Assembly (NCBI GenBank): GCA_022414725.1
Contig: CM039464.1
Span: 37,661,372-37,725,371, forward strand
DNA length: 64,000 nt
Direction of reading: 5' to 3'
Origin: Microglena sp. YARC
Taxonomy: Eukaryota > Chlorophyta > Chlorophyceae > Chlamydomonadales > Chlamydomonadaceae
The notes below the pieces were generated by a model. It did no database searches, had not been told where the DNA came from, and saw only the letters and a list, made by a program, of their open reading frames with translations. Below, one piece after another: positions 24,682-36,294 of the stretch. Each line of letters begins with the position of its first letter. The stretch's first letter is position 1. Both the position numbers and the translations under genes were made by a program.

Positions 24682-24910
24682 TGTTATTATCCGACTTAAA
24701 CGTCGGCTACTGAGTTGGCAAGGTGCACACCGGTACCTGTTCGCTCCAGGTCCCGTGCTGCCTGCCGCCAGGCCATAGGCTAGCTATGGCCTGCGCGCGT
24801 CTGCAGTACTTTGCAGTACGCATCTGATCTTTCCTATATGTCGCATTGATTTGCGCTTATAGATTCATCTTCTCCTATTGAGTCTCGTATAACAACTGAG
24901 AATAAAATTA
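24682..24910 (+). repeat. 3' LTR
   Basis: Partner of the repeat at 20707-20953. Begins TGTTATTATCC directly after a G8 run and ends near AACTGAGAATAAAA. Confidence 0.65.
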
Positions 24911-25100
24911 AAGGCCAGAGCCTTGTAACCAAGTTCGAATTTCAAGTTACCTTCTCAGGGCGATTGCACCTGGACATGGCTTTAAACTGTCTATAAATAA
25001 AGAAATAAAGAAATAATACGCCTTAAGACTGCGAGCAGCCTTAAAGGCTAGAGGAGTACGTAACCAAGTTCGAATTCAAGTTACTTCTCAGGGCGACTGC
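24911..25100 (+). repeat. two copies of a dispersed repeat with a B-box-like core
   Basis: GTAACCAAGTTCGAATTTCAAGTTAC plus CTCAGGGCGA.TGCACCTGG occurs at about 24922-24974 and again at 25058-25108. Related pieces are at 20340-20410, 25690-25760 and 26640-26670. GTTCGAATTC resembles a pol III B box, so a SINE origin is possible, but no A box or target duplication is clear. Confidence 0.5.
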
Positions 25101-25108
25101 ACCTGGGC

Positions 25109-25302
25109 CAGGGTAATTCAAAGCGTGCACTTTTGAGCTTTTGAGCGCTGACTTTTTGACCCCCTCTGCGCTTTAAGCGCAGTTTTTTGCAACTCCCTGT
25201 GGGCGCAGCACATTTTTTTTTAGCTTTTTGCACTACAAAGCGCAGTTTTTTGTTTTCAAGTGCGCTAAAGCGCTGGCCAATTTGGCAATTGAAGTACCCC
25301 TG
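25109..25302 (+). mobile_element. hAT-type MITE, family CAGGGTACTTCC
   Basis: 194 bp starting CAGGGTAATTC and ending GAAGTACCCCTG. Flanking 8-mers are ACCTGGGC and ACCTGGCA (6/8). The interior is the family's GCGC/TTTTTGCGC-rich sequence. Terminal CAGGG with an 8-bp duplication is the hAT signature. Confidence 0.75.
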
Positions 25303-25345
25303 ACCTGGCACTGCTTTAAACAGTACCGGTATACAAACACATACA

Positions 25346-25543
25346 TAGGGACGGCAAAATCATATGATGCTGACCAAAGACGAATATAATTTCATATTAT
25401 ATCAAACACAAATCATATGATTTAATATCATATGATATGATGCCCCATGCCAAAGTTACCTAGTCAGACCGCCGGCATCATATGATATCATATGATATCG
25501 TATGATGACATGATATCATATGACATCATATAGCCTATCCCTG
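25346..25543. mobile_element. hAT-type MITE, family TAGGGA-CGGCA (ATATCATATGAT-rich)
   Basis: Starts TAGGGACGGCAAAATCATAT, ends near GCCTATCCCTG. The interior is full of CATATGATATCATATG palindromes plus the family core AAAGTTACC..GTCAGAC. Flanks CACATACA (25338-25345) and CACATAAA (25544-25551) match 7/8. Confidence 0.75.
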
Positions 25544-25813
25544 CACATAAATAAGTAAATGATACGCCTTATGACGAGGCGTAAGGATGAGGGGGAGAGC
25601 CCATATGATTGCACTAGGGGCAAGCACTATTCAACTGTCTGCAAAAAGGGGATTTGTTTACTTTTATATTTTCCTGGTTGTCTTTTTTTACTGCCGAAGA
25701 CGGCGAGCAGCCAAATCGCTGGCTAACGCTATGTAACCAAGTTCAAGTTCAATAAGACTGATAGACCATGTACAGTTATCAAAATTTCTTACAAAACTTC
25801 CATTGCTCTTATT

Positions 25814-25992
25814 CAGGGTACTTCCATTGACCAAATTGGCCAGCGCTTTAGCGCACTTGAAAACAAACTGTGCTTTGTAGTGCAAAAAGCGCAAAAGTTG
25901 CTTGCTGCGCCCACAGGGGGTTCCAAAACTGCGCGAAACGCGCTGTGGGGCTCAAAAAGGCAGTGTGACAGCGCGCACTTGGAAGAACCCTG
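25814..25992 (-). mobile_element. hAT-type MITE, family CAGGGTACTTCC, reversed copy
   Basis: Begins CAGGGTACTTCCATTGACCA and ends GGAAGAACCCTG. Its interior is the reverse complement of the copies at 25109 and 52082. Flanking 8-mers CTCTTATT and CTCATTCT match poorly (5/8), so the copy is older or its flank is altered. Confidence 0.7.
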
Positions 25993-26049
25993 CTCATTCT
26001 TATTATGTGAAAAGGATACTCGTTGCATGTTACTAATGTAATGGTATTT

Positions 26050-26245
26050 GGCGGAGCCCCCTATTCTGGGAGGCGGGAGCCCCCAGTGTTACCCATTTGT
26101 CCGTCCGACCATCCATCCATCCGTCTGACCGCGATGAAGCCCGACACGTCAGCCAACGGCCTCGTAACTAACTCGCTTCCGTTGCCACCTGTCTCTCCGT
26201 CTCGATCACTCTCCGCCAATTTTTAGCGTCGCTGGCGACGCTGCT
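26050..26245 (+). mobile_element. ~195-bp dispersed retroposon-like repeat (GGCGGAGCCCCC family)
   Basis: Starts TTGGCGGAGCCCCC, contains ACCCATTTGTCCGTCCGACC with a (CATC)n stretch, GAAGCCCGACACGTCAGCCA, and ends CCGCCAATTTTTAGCGTCGC. Other copies: 32361-32565, 36390-36603 and 60256-60448 (reversed). The last has an 18-bp target duplication, which sets the borders. Confidence 0.7.
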
Positions 26246-26837
26246 TAGAACTTGTTTTTTGCTTTGTGGGTGCTTTTCCTTTGTGTTAAAGCACGGACTC
26301 TCATGCACCCCCGTGGTGTCAAGTAGACTTCAACATGAAATGTACTGTAATGCCGTGTAATGTAATGTAATGTAAAATAGTGGGTGCGATTATAAGTAGC
26401 ACAATATAACCAGGTCAGGTTCTTAAGCCGGCAGGTAGCACTAGCTGGCGCGCACCTAGCTAGTGGCTTGGCCTGGTAGTCACCCAGGCCAGCCACGCAG
26501 CGCTCACACGTGCCCAGTAACACGTCATGTTACCGCATATGCTAGATAAACATAAATACATCGCCTGCTGGCGTTGGGCAGCCTGAAGACTAATACAAAC
26601 AGACAGACTGGCAGACATGTTAACGGTCTGTGTAACGTTTGCAGCCAGGTAACCAAGTCCAAGTTGAAATCAATATGCCATTTAAAACTGTATTTCCTGT
26701 TTTAAGGTTGGGCAAGTCTCTTTAGCCCATTTGGCTACCCGTGTGTACTGTACTAATACACACATATACCATATATGTATCATGACAGTTGACGCACGTC
26801 TATTCTGGGAGCAGCTATGTCTGCAGCTAAACGGCAA

Positions 26838-26981
26838 ACTCTTCATGCTCTGTCCAATCAGTCTAACTCTTCATGCTCGGTTCAATCAGACTAACTCTTC
26901 ATGCTCGGTTCAATCAGTCTAACTCTTCATGCTCGGTTCAATCAGTCTAACTCTTCATGCTCGGTTCAGTCAGTCTAACAA
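26838..26981 (+). repeat. 28-bp tandem repeat, five copies
   Basis: ACTCTTCATGCTCGGTTCAA plus TCAGTCTA is repeated five times with few changes. Confidence 0.9.
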
Positions 26982-27015
26982 TACACGTGACGATATTCGG
27001 AAAATTCCATTATCT

Positions 27016-27425
27016 CTGTAGCACAAACTCAGGGCCTCCGTCGGTAAAACGATTTGTTGGGGCCCAGTTCATGAACTGTGCTTGTTTTCGCTTTAGCCCT
27101 TCCTGATATCGAGGCTAGGTAAGTCCCTAATGCCTATTTAGATCCCTAGACTCTGCCTGGACTGCAACATAAATACACCATAAATGAATACTTTCCTTTG
27201 GTGCTACCATACCTCTCATATTTGCAGACCACCCTGCTACAAGCCATCATTACCCTAAAACGATCATTGTAGCACGAACTCAGGGCCCCCGCCAGTAAAA
27301 CAATTGTTTGGGATTTAGTTCATCAGTGCAATTCTTTTGACGCCCTTCCTATACGGATGAACAAGTCCCTTTAGCCTATTTGGACTACCCCTGGACAGTA
27401 ACATACATACAATCATAAATACATA
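27016..27425 (+). repeat. two copies of a ~160-bp dispersed repeat
   Basis: TGTAGCACGAACTCAGGGCC..GTAAAACGATTG..CCCTTCCT..AAGTCCCT..TATTTGG..CTGGAC..AACATA occurs at about 27016-27176 and 27265-27420, and a third time at 51811-51956. No termini or duplication identified. Confidence 0.65.
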
Positions 27426-27591
27426 GGGATATGCAACATGATATCATGTCATCATATGATGTCATAAGATGCCGACAGTCTGACTAGGCTAAAGTTACCA
27501 TTTATGTGCAATATCATATGATGCAATTTGTATGATATCATATGATATTATACTCGCCTTTGGTCAACATCATATGATTTGCCGGTCCCTA
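27424..27591. mobile_element. MITE, family TAGGGA-CGGCA
   Basis: Begins TAGGGATATGCAACATGATA, ends ATGATTTGCCGGTCCCTA. The interior has CATATGATGTCAT palindromes and the TCTGACTAGGCTAAAGTTAC core. Target duplication not clear. Confidence 0.65.
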
Positions 27592-27652
27592 TACATACCT
27601 ACCCTGGAACTATTCTAGTTGTCTAGACCATCCAACCACGTGCTAGTTTATA

Positions 27653-27829
27653 TAGGGACCGGCAAATCATATGATGTTGACCAAAGGCGAGTATAATATC
27701 ATATGATATCATACAAATTGCATCATATGAAATTGTATATAAATGGTAACTTTGGCTTAGTCAGACTGCCCACATCATATGATGGCATCATATATTCATA
27801 TGATATCATATCATACAGCCGTTCCCCTA
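27653..27829. mobile_element. MITE, family TAGGGA-CGGCA, second nearby copy
   Basis: Begins TAGGGACCGGCAAATCATAT, ends CATACAGCCGTTCCCCTA. It lies 62 bp from the previous copy in opposite orientation. Flanks AGTTTATA and AGTATATA match 7/8 if the shared terminal A is counted. Confidence 0.65.
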
Positions 27830-27984
27830 GTATATATATACAAAGTGAAGTAGCTTTGTCCAGGTTAAGTAGCAACCAGGGAACTTGTTAAGGTCTATAG
27901 GGTCTCATCGTCCTCTACCAACCAGGATTTGCATCTGCACGAACAACTCAAATTCACCAAGTCCACTCCTGGGACAGTACAGAC

Positions 27985-28200
27985 TTCAGGAGGACCCCCA
28001 GACCCCCGGACCCACAGACTTCAGGGGGACCCCCAGACCCCCGGACCCACAGGCTTCAGGGGGACCCCAGACCCCCGGACCCACAGACTTCAGGGGGACC
28101 CCCAGACCCCCGGACCCACAGACTTCAGGGGGACCCCCAGACCCCCGGACCACAGACTTCAGGGGGACCCCCCAAACCCCCCAGACTTCAGGAGGACCCC
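27985..28200 (+). repeat. 35-bp tandem repeat, six copies
   Basis: CAGACTTCAGGGGGACCCCC then AGACCCCCGGACCCA repeated about six times. The unit contains an inverted GGGGGACCCCC. Confidence 0.9.
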
Positions 28201-28237
28201 CAGCTCTGCTTCCTGAGACGCAACCAACCAATTGTAT

Positions 28238-28345
28238 AGCCTGCGTCCTGCGACGCAACGTACCCTTCCTTCTAGTCAACGGACCCCCCCCACGTTGCAT
28301 CCTGCGACACAACGGACCCTTCGACGTTGCGTCTGCGATGGAGGA
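28238..28345 (+). repeat. dispersed repeat with GCGTCCTGCGACGCAAC words
   Basis: GCCTGCGTCCTGCGACGCAA..CCCTTCCTTCTAGTCAACGG recurs at 51957-52040. The halves GCGTCC/CTGCGACGC are partly palindromic. Confidence 0.55.
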
Positions 28346-28690
28346 CGCAGCGTGCTGAACAACCCTGGTAACAGCCTGTCAGCGATAGATGTATTCTTGC
28401 CTTCTTGTTCTTTACTGTCCGGGTCCCCTCTGGACCCTATACCCTAGAACTGTCAGAGTCAGCTCTTCTTAGGACGACTCTCTTTCTGTAATGCCGCCCC
28501 AGTTTCTTTCTCTTCAAAATCTCTCTCATTTAACAGTCTTTTTAACGCTGACACGCCCGTTCTCTACCCCCGTAAAACGGGGCTCCCTTGATACCATGCC
28601 CCACCAGGCGTTCTCGACATTTTTTATACTAAGTGAAATAGACAAGCTTTGTGATGTTTTTCACCTTGGACTCTGCATGCTGCAATGCCC
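28346..28690. other. stretch without a recognised gene
   Basis: Only short frames. A piece near 28555-28612 (CCCGTAAAACGG..CCCTTGATACCATGCCCCAC) resembles 40548-40590, so part of it is another dispersed repeat. Confidence 0.4.
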
Positions 28691-28692
28691 CA

Positions 28693-28880
28693 CTCTCTCT
28701 CACACACACACACACATATACACACTCACACACATACACTCTCACACACCAACACACTCTCACCAACACACACATTCTCTCTCTCTCTCACACACACACT
28801 CTCTCTCACACACACACGCACACTCTCACACACATACATACATACATACATACATACACACACCACCACACCACCACCAC
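28693..28880 (+). repeat. CA-type microsatellite with CATA and CTCT variants
   Basis: ACACACACAC, CTCACACAC, CTCTCTCT and (CATA)n blocks run without interruption into ACCACCACCACC. Confidence 0.9.
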
Positions 28881-28894
28881 CAACGTTGGACAGG

Positions 28895-29965
28895 CCACAT
28901 CCTATGCTATCCCATCCTATCCAATGCTATGCTCCTATCCTATCATATGCTATCCTATACTATCCCATCCTATGCTATGCTCCTATCCTATCCTATGCTA
29001 TCCCATCCTATCCTATGCTCCCACCCCATCCTATGCTATCCCATCCTATCCTATGCTATCCCATCCTATCCTATGCTATCCCATCCTATGCTATGCCATC
29101 CTATCCTATGCTATCCCATCCTATCCTATGCTATGCCATCCTATCCTATCCTATGCTATCCCATCCTATTCAATGCTATGCTCCTATCCTATCATATGCT
29201 ATCCTATACTATCCCATCCTATGCTATGCTCCTATCCTATCATATGCTATCCCATCCTATCCTATGCTCCCACCCCATCCTATGCTATCCCATCCTATCC
29301 TATGCTATCCCATCCTATCCTATGCTATCCCATCCTATGCTATGCCATCCTATCCTATGCTATCCCATCCTATCCTATGCTATCCCATCCTATCCTATGC
29401 TATCCCATCCCATCCTATCCTATGCTATCCCATCCTATGCTATGCCATCCTATCCTATGCTATCCCATCCTATCCTATCCTATCATATGCTATCCCATCC
29501 AATCCTATCCTATGCTATCCCATCCTATGCTATGCCATCCTATCCTATGCTATGCTATCCCATCATATCCTATCCTATGCTATCCCATCCTATGCTATCC
29601 CATCCTATCCTATGCTCCCACCCCATCCTATGCTATCCCATCCTATCCTATGCTCCCACCCCATCCTATGCTCCCATCCCACCCCTTCCTATGCTATCCC
29701 ATCCTATCCTATCCTATGCTCCCACCCCACCCCATCCTATGCTCCCATCCACCCATCCTATCCTATGCTATCCATCCTAATCCTATCCCATCCTATGCTA
29801 TGCCATCCTATCCTATGCTATCCCATCCTATCCTATCCTATCCTATGCTATCCCATCCTATCCTATCCTATGCTATCCCACCCTATCCTATGCTCCCACC
29901 CCATCCTATGCTATGCTATCCTATCCTATGCTCCTATGCCATCCTATCCTATGCTCCCATCCCAT
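28895..29965 (+). repeat. 1.07-kb CCTATCCTATGCTATCCCAT array just downstream of the carrier gene
   Basis: Pentamer-based repeat (CCTAT, GCTAT, CCCAT) in higher-order blocks of about 250 bp, for example 28905-29160 against 29160-29420. It ends one codon-length from the TGA/stop side of the carrier gene (29967). The stop-poor frames (429-457 codons) are not genes. Confidence 0.95.
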
Positions 29966-29966
29966 C

Positions 29967-31323
29967 CTATGCCTGTGCCTCTGTGGCCTCTAAGTGTTTC
30001 AGGGTCTCGCTGAACACCATATAGCCGATGGTCTGACCCAGGCCCAGTCTCATAGCTTTGGGTAAGAAGCCACGATAGAGCGCCATGAAGCCCTCTTCCC
30101 TCACAATCGTCGCCAGGGAGGGCCAGGTCGCCCCGTACTTGACTTTGCCTGGTAGCTGCGCTTGTACCCGGCTCTTGACCACGTCAAAGGGGGCGTTGAA
30201 TACGGTGGCACCCATACCTACCAGGACACCCAGGCTGAGCTTACGTGCCGCCTCAAGGGCCACGTTGCCCATGGGGTTGGGGTCAAGGTATACCTGTCCG
30301 AGGGAGGTGTTTATGTATGAGAATGCGTGTGTGTGGGTGGGGGGGGGTGTGGGGTGCGTGGGTGAGTGCGTGTGTGAGTGTGTGTGTATATGTGTGAGGG
30401 AAACGGGCTTGCATACCCCCTACAGGGCCGCGTTGTCCATGGGGTTGGGGTCAAGGTATACATGTTTGGGGGAGGTGTGTGTGTATGAGTGTGTGTGGGG
30501 TGGTTGGTGTGTGTGAGTGTGAGTGTGAGTGTTGGAGTGTGTATATGTGTGAGATAAACGGGCTTGCATGCCACCTCCAGGGCCATGTTGCCCATGGGTT
30601 TGGGGTCAAGGTATATATGTTCGAGGGAGGTGCGTGAGTGTGTGCGTGCGTGCGTGTGTGTATGAGTGTGTGTGTGAGAGACAGTGTGTATGTGTGGGTG
30701 GGTGGGTGAGCAAGAAGGGCTTGCGTGCCGCCTCCTGGGCCACGTTGCCCATGGGGTTGGGGTCAAGGTATACCTGTTTTAGGGAGGTGGGTGTGTGTGA
30801 GAGTGTGTGTGGGGTGGGTGGGTGTGTCGGGTGGGTGTCAGTGTGTGTATATGAGTGATAAAAACGGGCTTGCGTAGCCCCTCCAGGGCCGCGTTGCCCA
30901 TGGGGTTGGGGTCAGGGTATACCTGTTTTAGGGAGGTGTGTGAGTGTGTGTGTGTATGAGCATGTGTGTGAGAGGGGGGGAACGTGCGTGTGAGAGTGTG
31001 CATTTGTGTGTGTGGGAGTGTGTGGGAGTGTGTGTGAGTGTGAGTGTGTGTGTGTGTGAGTGTGTGTGTGAGTGTATTTGTTTGTGTTTGGGAGTGTGCG
31101 TGTGAGTGTGTATGTGAGAGTGTGCGTGAGTGTGCGTGTATGAGAGTGTGTGCGAGTGTGTGTGTCAGTGTATGTGTGAGAGTGTGTGCGTGTATGAGAG
31201 TGTGTGTGTGAGTGAGAGCGTGATTGTGTGCATGTGAGTGAGAGAGTGAGTGTGTGTGTGAGTTTGTGAGTGTGTATGTGTGTGTGAGAGAGTGTGAGCA
31301 ATGTGTGAGAGTGTGTGTGTGTG

Positions 31324-31374
<51 letters not shown>

Positions 31375-33126
31375 TGTGAGTGTGTGTGTGGTGTGTGGGT
31401 GTGTGAGTGTGTGTGTGTGAGTGTGATGTGTGTGTGGGTGAATGAGAGTGTGCTTTTGTGTGTGAGTGTGAGTGTGTATGTGCATGTGTGTGTGTGAGTG
31501 AGAGTGTGAGTGTGTGTGTGGGTGGGTGAATGAGAGTGTGCTTTTGTGTGTGAGTGTGAGTGTGAATGTGTGTGTGTGAGTGAGAGTGAGAGTGTAAGTG
31601 TGTGTGTGTGTGGGTGAATGAGAGCGTGCTTTGGTGTGTGAGTGTGAGTGTGAATGTGTGTGTGTGAGTGAGAGTGAGAGTGAGAGTGTGTGTGAGTGTG
31701 AGTGTGAATGTGTGTGTGTGAGTGAGAGTGTAAGTGTGTGTGTGGGTGTGGGTGAATGAGAGTGTGCTTTGGTGTGTGAGTGTGAGTGTGAGTGTGCATG
31801 TGTGTGTGAGTGAGAGTGTGTGTGTGTGTGACACTCACACTGTGCAACAATGTGCAGTGGGGATACTGATGCCACCCCTATTATTTTAACACACCTTCTA
31901 TCTAGGGCTAGGGTTAGGGTTAGGGTTTGGGTTAGTGTTAGGGGATCGCACACTAAATATAGTTTATATATAGCTCGATATATAGTGTATAGATAGTGTA
32001 TCATCTCAGCTGTCACAACAAACACCTTCTGCAGCTGGGCCATGGTGCCATTTTAGAGGGCGTTCCACGTGACCACACACCAGAGAGATGACCACGCACC
32101 AGAGGGTGGGGCCTAGGCCGAGGACGAGAGCCTGGACATCCTCTTCCTGACCATAATACACACACATGACATACACCTTCTGCGGCTGAGCCATGGTCCC
32201 GTAGTAGAGTGCGTTCCAAGTGACCACGCACCAGAGGGTAGGGCCTAGGCCGAGGACAAGAGCCTGGACACCCTCTTCCTGACCATAATAATAAAAAAAA
32301 AAAATCTGCAGCTTAGCCATGGTGCCGTAGTACAGGGCGTTCATGATAGGAATGCCTAATTGGCGGAGCCCCCTCTTCAAGGGGGCGGGAGCCCCCATGG
32401 TTACCCATTTGTCCGTCTGTCCGACCAAAAAACTTGAAGCCCGACACGTCAGCCAACAGTCGCGTAACTAAATCGCTTCGGTCAGCTCCATCGTTGCCAC
32501 CTTTTGTTCCGTTGCCAACACACTCCGCCAATTTTCCGCGTCGCTTGCGACGCTGCATAGGACAAGTCCTGACTAAAGGAGGGTTAGACCTTCAAGCTCA
32601 CACTACAAGCTTTCTGAACACATATAACTAGGGAACGGCAACTAATATTAGTGTTTGAAAAACTAATATTAACTGATATATTTTATAGTGTCACAATAAT
32701 ATTAGTTTTTCAAATAAATTCAAATTTCTGGTGAGACGGCTCGTCCGACTAATATTATGTAATGTTATATAAAATGATTTATTCACTAATATTATATAAC
32801 ATAGCCGAACCCTACATATATAATACATACACACACAAAATACAAACATAACACGCATAAATTCAAACATATTACACACATGAAATACGCACATAACATA
32901 CACATAATACAAACACATAAAATACACACATAGTCCACACACCTTCTGCAGCTGGGCCATGGTGCCGTAGTAGAGTGCGTTCCAAGTGACCACACGCCAG
33001 AGGGTGGGGCCTAGGCCGAGGACGAGGGCCTGGGCACCCTCCTCCTTCAGAACTTGGCGAACACAGTCAAGCGAGTTCTTGTACCGGTGCAGGTGCTCAG
33101 CAGATGCCATTCGGACCTGCAGGGGC

Positions 33127-33164
<38 letters not shown>

Positions 33165-35495
33165 GGGGGTGTATGTATGTGTGAGCGTGTGTTTGTACAC
33201 GTATGTATTTCAGCACTTGGCGAGCACAGTCAAGCAAGTTCTTGTAGTGGTGCAGGTGCTCAGCAGATGCCATTCGGACCTGCAGGGCCGGTGTGTGTGT
33301 GGGTGTGTGTGTGTGTGGGGGGGGGGGGTATGCATGTGCGAGCGTGTGTTTGTACACGTATGTATTTCAGCACTTGGCGAACAAAGTCAAGCAAGTTCTT
33401 GTAGTGGTGCAGGTGCTCAGCAGATGCCATTCGGACTTGGGTAGGCGGGGTGGGTGGGGTGGGGTGGAGGGGGGGGGGGGGGGGGGAGGGGTGTGTGTGT
33501 TTATGTGTGAGTGTGTGTTTGTATACATATGTATGGGTGAGGGTGGGGTGGGGGTGGGGTGGGGGTGGGGGGGTCTGAGTGTGTTTGTCTGTGTGGGCGT
33601 GTGTTTTTACGCATATGCAGGTGCTCAGCAGATGCCATTCGGACCTGAGGGGGTGGGAGGAGGGGAGGTGTGCATGTGTGTGAGAGTGCTTGTATGTGTG
33701 AGCGTATATGTATGGGTGAGTGTGTGTAAGTGTGTATGTGTGAGCGTGTGTTCTTACGCATATGTATGGGTGAGTGTGTGTTTGTATGTGTGAGCGTGTG
33801 TTTGCTCACATATGTATGGGTGAGTGTGCAAACCAAAGCGTGCATTTATGTATGTTTGCATGTATTGGAAGCCATTATGATATCGCCTACCATGCAGCAT
33901 GGACAGTGTTATTAGGCTCTTTACTTATTCAACCTCTTTATTTATTTAGGCTCTTTATTTAATTAATTATTTATTTAGGCTCTTTATTTATTTAATTATT
34001 TATTTAGGCTCTTTATTTAATTAATTATTTATTTAGGCTCTTTATTTAATTAATTATTTATTTAGGCTCTTTATTTATTTAATTATTTATTTAGGCTCTT
34101 TATTTATTTAATTATTTATTTTGGCTCTTTATTTAATTAATTATTTATTTAGGCTCTTTATTTAATTAATTATTTATTTAGGCCCTTTATTTAATTATTT
34201 ATTTATTTTATTTAATTAATTATTTATTTAGGCTCTTTATTTAATTAATTATTTATTTCGCCCATTTATTTAACTATTCCTTTATTTAGCCAATGTTTTT
34301 TTAATTATTTGTGTATTTAGCCTCTTTATTTAATTATTATTTATTTAATTCTTTATTTGTCCAGCCTCTTTATTTGACTATTTATGTATGGAGCCTCTTC
34401 ATTCAATTATTTATCCAATTAATTATTTATTTAGCCTATTTAAAAAGCCCACTGATTCAATCACTCCACTAGTGACTCCTGCTACGCAGGCTTACCAATC
34501 CTCAAATAATCAGGATTGTTGTAGACTACCAGGAGGGGCAATACAAGCAATACATACCTTCCTGACATGGAACAGGGCAAAGCCAATTGATTAAAACACT
34601 CCACTAGTGGCCCCTGCTACGTAGGCCTGCCAAACCTCAAATAATCAGGATAATTGTAGACTACCAGGAGGGGCAATACAAGCAATACATACCTTCCTGA
34701 CCTGGAACAGGGCAAAGCCAATTGATTAAAACACTCCACTAGTGGCCCCTGCTACGTAGGCCTGCCAAACCTCAAATAATCAGGATAATTGTAGACTACC
34801 AGGAGGGGCAATACAAGCAATACATACCTTCCTGACCTGGAACAGGGCAAAGCCAATTGATTAAAACACTCCACTAGTGGCCCCTGCTACGTAGGCCTGC
34901 CAAACCTCAAATAATCAGGATAATTGTAGACTACCAGGAGGAGCAATACAAGCAATACATACCTTCCTGACCTGGAACAGGGCAAAGCCAATTGATTAAA
35001 ACACTCCACTAGTGGCTCCTGCTACGTAGGCCTGCCAAACCTCAAATAATCAGGATAATTGTAGACTACCAGGAGGAGCAATACAAGCAATACATACCTT
35101 GATGACCTGGAACGGGGCAAAGCCAACCGATTCAAACACTCCACTCAACTGGTGGCTGCTTTTTTTCTTTTTCTTCTAGCCTTGGTGCCAATGCTAGACT
35201 TTTTGCTTTTAGAAGAAGGAAAAATGTAGGCTTGTCCAACCTCAAATAATCAGGATTTTTGTAGACTACCAGAGGGGGCAATACAAGCAATACGCACCTT
35301 GATGACCTGGAACGGGGCAAAGCCAATTGATTCAAACACTCCACTAGTGGCTCCTGCTACGTAGGCCTGCCACACTTTGAGCTTTCCATCTTGTGAAGTT
35401 GAAATACGCATGAGCCCCCTCTTGGTCAGCTCCAAGCTTCCGAGTGCAGCAGTGGAGCGGGGCAACATACCTGTGTGTGTGTGTGTGAGAGTGTG

Positions 35496-35552
<57 letters not shown>

Positions 35553-35825
35553 TTGTGTGTGTGTGTGAGAGGGAGTGTGTGTATAAGAGAAAGAGTTAGT
35601 GTGTGTGTTTGGGTGAGTGTAAGAGGGAGTGTGTGCGTGCGTGTGTTTGTATGTGTTGTGTGTTGTGTGTTGTGCGTGTGTGTTTACTGTGAGATTCCCC
35701 CATCCTTGGACGGGTAGATGCTCATGAGCCCCCTCTTGGTCAGCTCCAAGCTTCCGAGTGCAGCAGTGGAGCGGGGCAGCATACCTGTGTGTGTGTGTGA
35801 GAGTGTGTAGGTGTGTGTGTGTGTT

Positions 35826-35858
<33 letters not shown>

Positions 35859-36259
35859 GTGAGAGGGAGTGTGTGTATAAGAGAAAGAGTTAGTGTGTGT
35901 GTTTGTGTGAGTGTGAGAGGGAGTGTGTGCGTGCGTGTGTTTGTACGTGTTGTGTGTAGTGTGTTGTGTGTTTGTGTTTGTGTGTGTTTACTGTGAGATT
36001 CCCCCATTCTTGGACGGTTAGATGCCCACGAGCCCTCTCTTGGTGAGCTCCGGGCTTTTAAGTGTAGCAGTGGAGCGGGGCAACATACCTGTGTGTGCGA
36101 GATTGTGTGTGTGTGTTGTGTGTGTGAGTGTGTGTTGTGTGTTGTGTGTGTTGGTATGTGTGTGTGTGTGTTGTGCGTTGTGTGTGTTGGTATGTGTGTG
36201 TGTTTGCGTGTGAGTGTGTGTATGTGTTTTGTGCGTTGTGTGTGTTTGCGTGTGAGTGA

Positions 36260-36294
<35 letters not shown>

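Larger units (their letters stand above)
20707..24910 (+). mobile_element. old LTR retrotransposon, no pol domain recognised
   Basis: Two ~230-250-bp direct repeats both begin TGTTATTATCC (20707 and 24682) and end around CAACTGAGA(A)TAAAA (about 20953 and 24910). They bracket 3.7 kb of DNA. A purine run TTGGGGGGGG lies immediately before the second repeat, exactly where a polypurine tract should be. The repeats differ by many substitutions and indels, so the insertion is old. The internal region encodes no protease, integrase or RT that I can see. It carries stop-poor coding repeats (96 bp and 51 bp units) instead, so this is a non-autonomous (LARD/TRIM-like) element or a strongly rearranged one. 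I found no clear target-site duplication or primer-binding site. Confidence 0.65.
30300..31845 (+). repeat. GT-rich microsatellite region of carrier intron 4
   Basis: Long stretches of GTGTGTGAGTGTG on the plus strand (CA-rich in the sense of the minus-strand gene). 30945-31845 is pure GTGTGAGAGTG-type repeat. Minus-strand ORFs of up to 351 codons here are repeat artefacts. Confidence 0.95.

Noticed and set aside
20707..24910. Two solo dispersed repeats rather than an LTR element
   Set aside because: Same orientation, same TGTT start and a G8 tract directly before the second copy favour an LTR pair. Kept as an LTR element with moderate confidence because no duplication or pol was found.
28491..30024. 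429-457-codon ORFs of SYAIPSYPML type
   Set aside because: Translation of the CCTATGCTATCCCAT array in three frames; not a protein.
30779..32043. Thr/His-rich ORFs up to 351 codons
   Set aside because: Translation of (CA)n. They lie within an intron of the carrier gene on the same strand.
34445..35297. CRISPR-like regularly spaced repeats
   Set aside because: The units are ~125-145 bp, mostly contiguous, and contain carrier exon sequence. There are no short repeats with unique spacers and no cas genes, and the DNA is eukaryotic.
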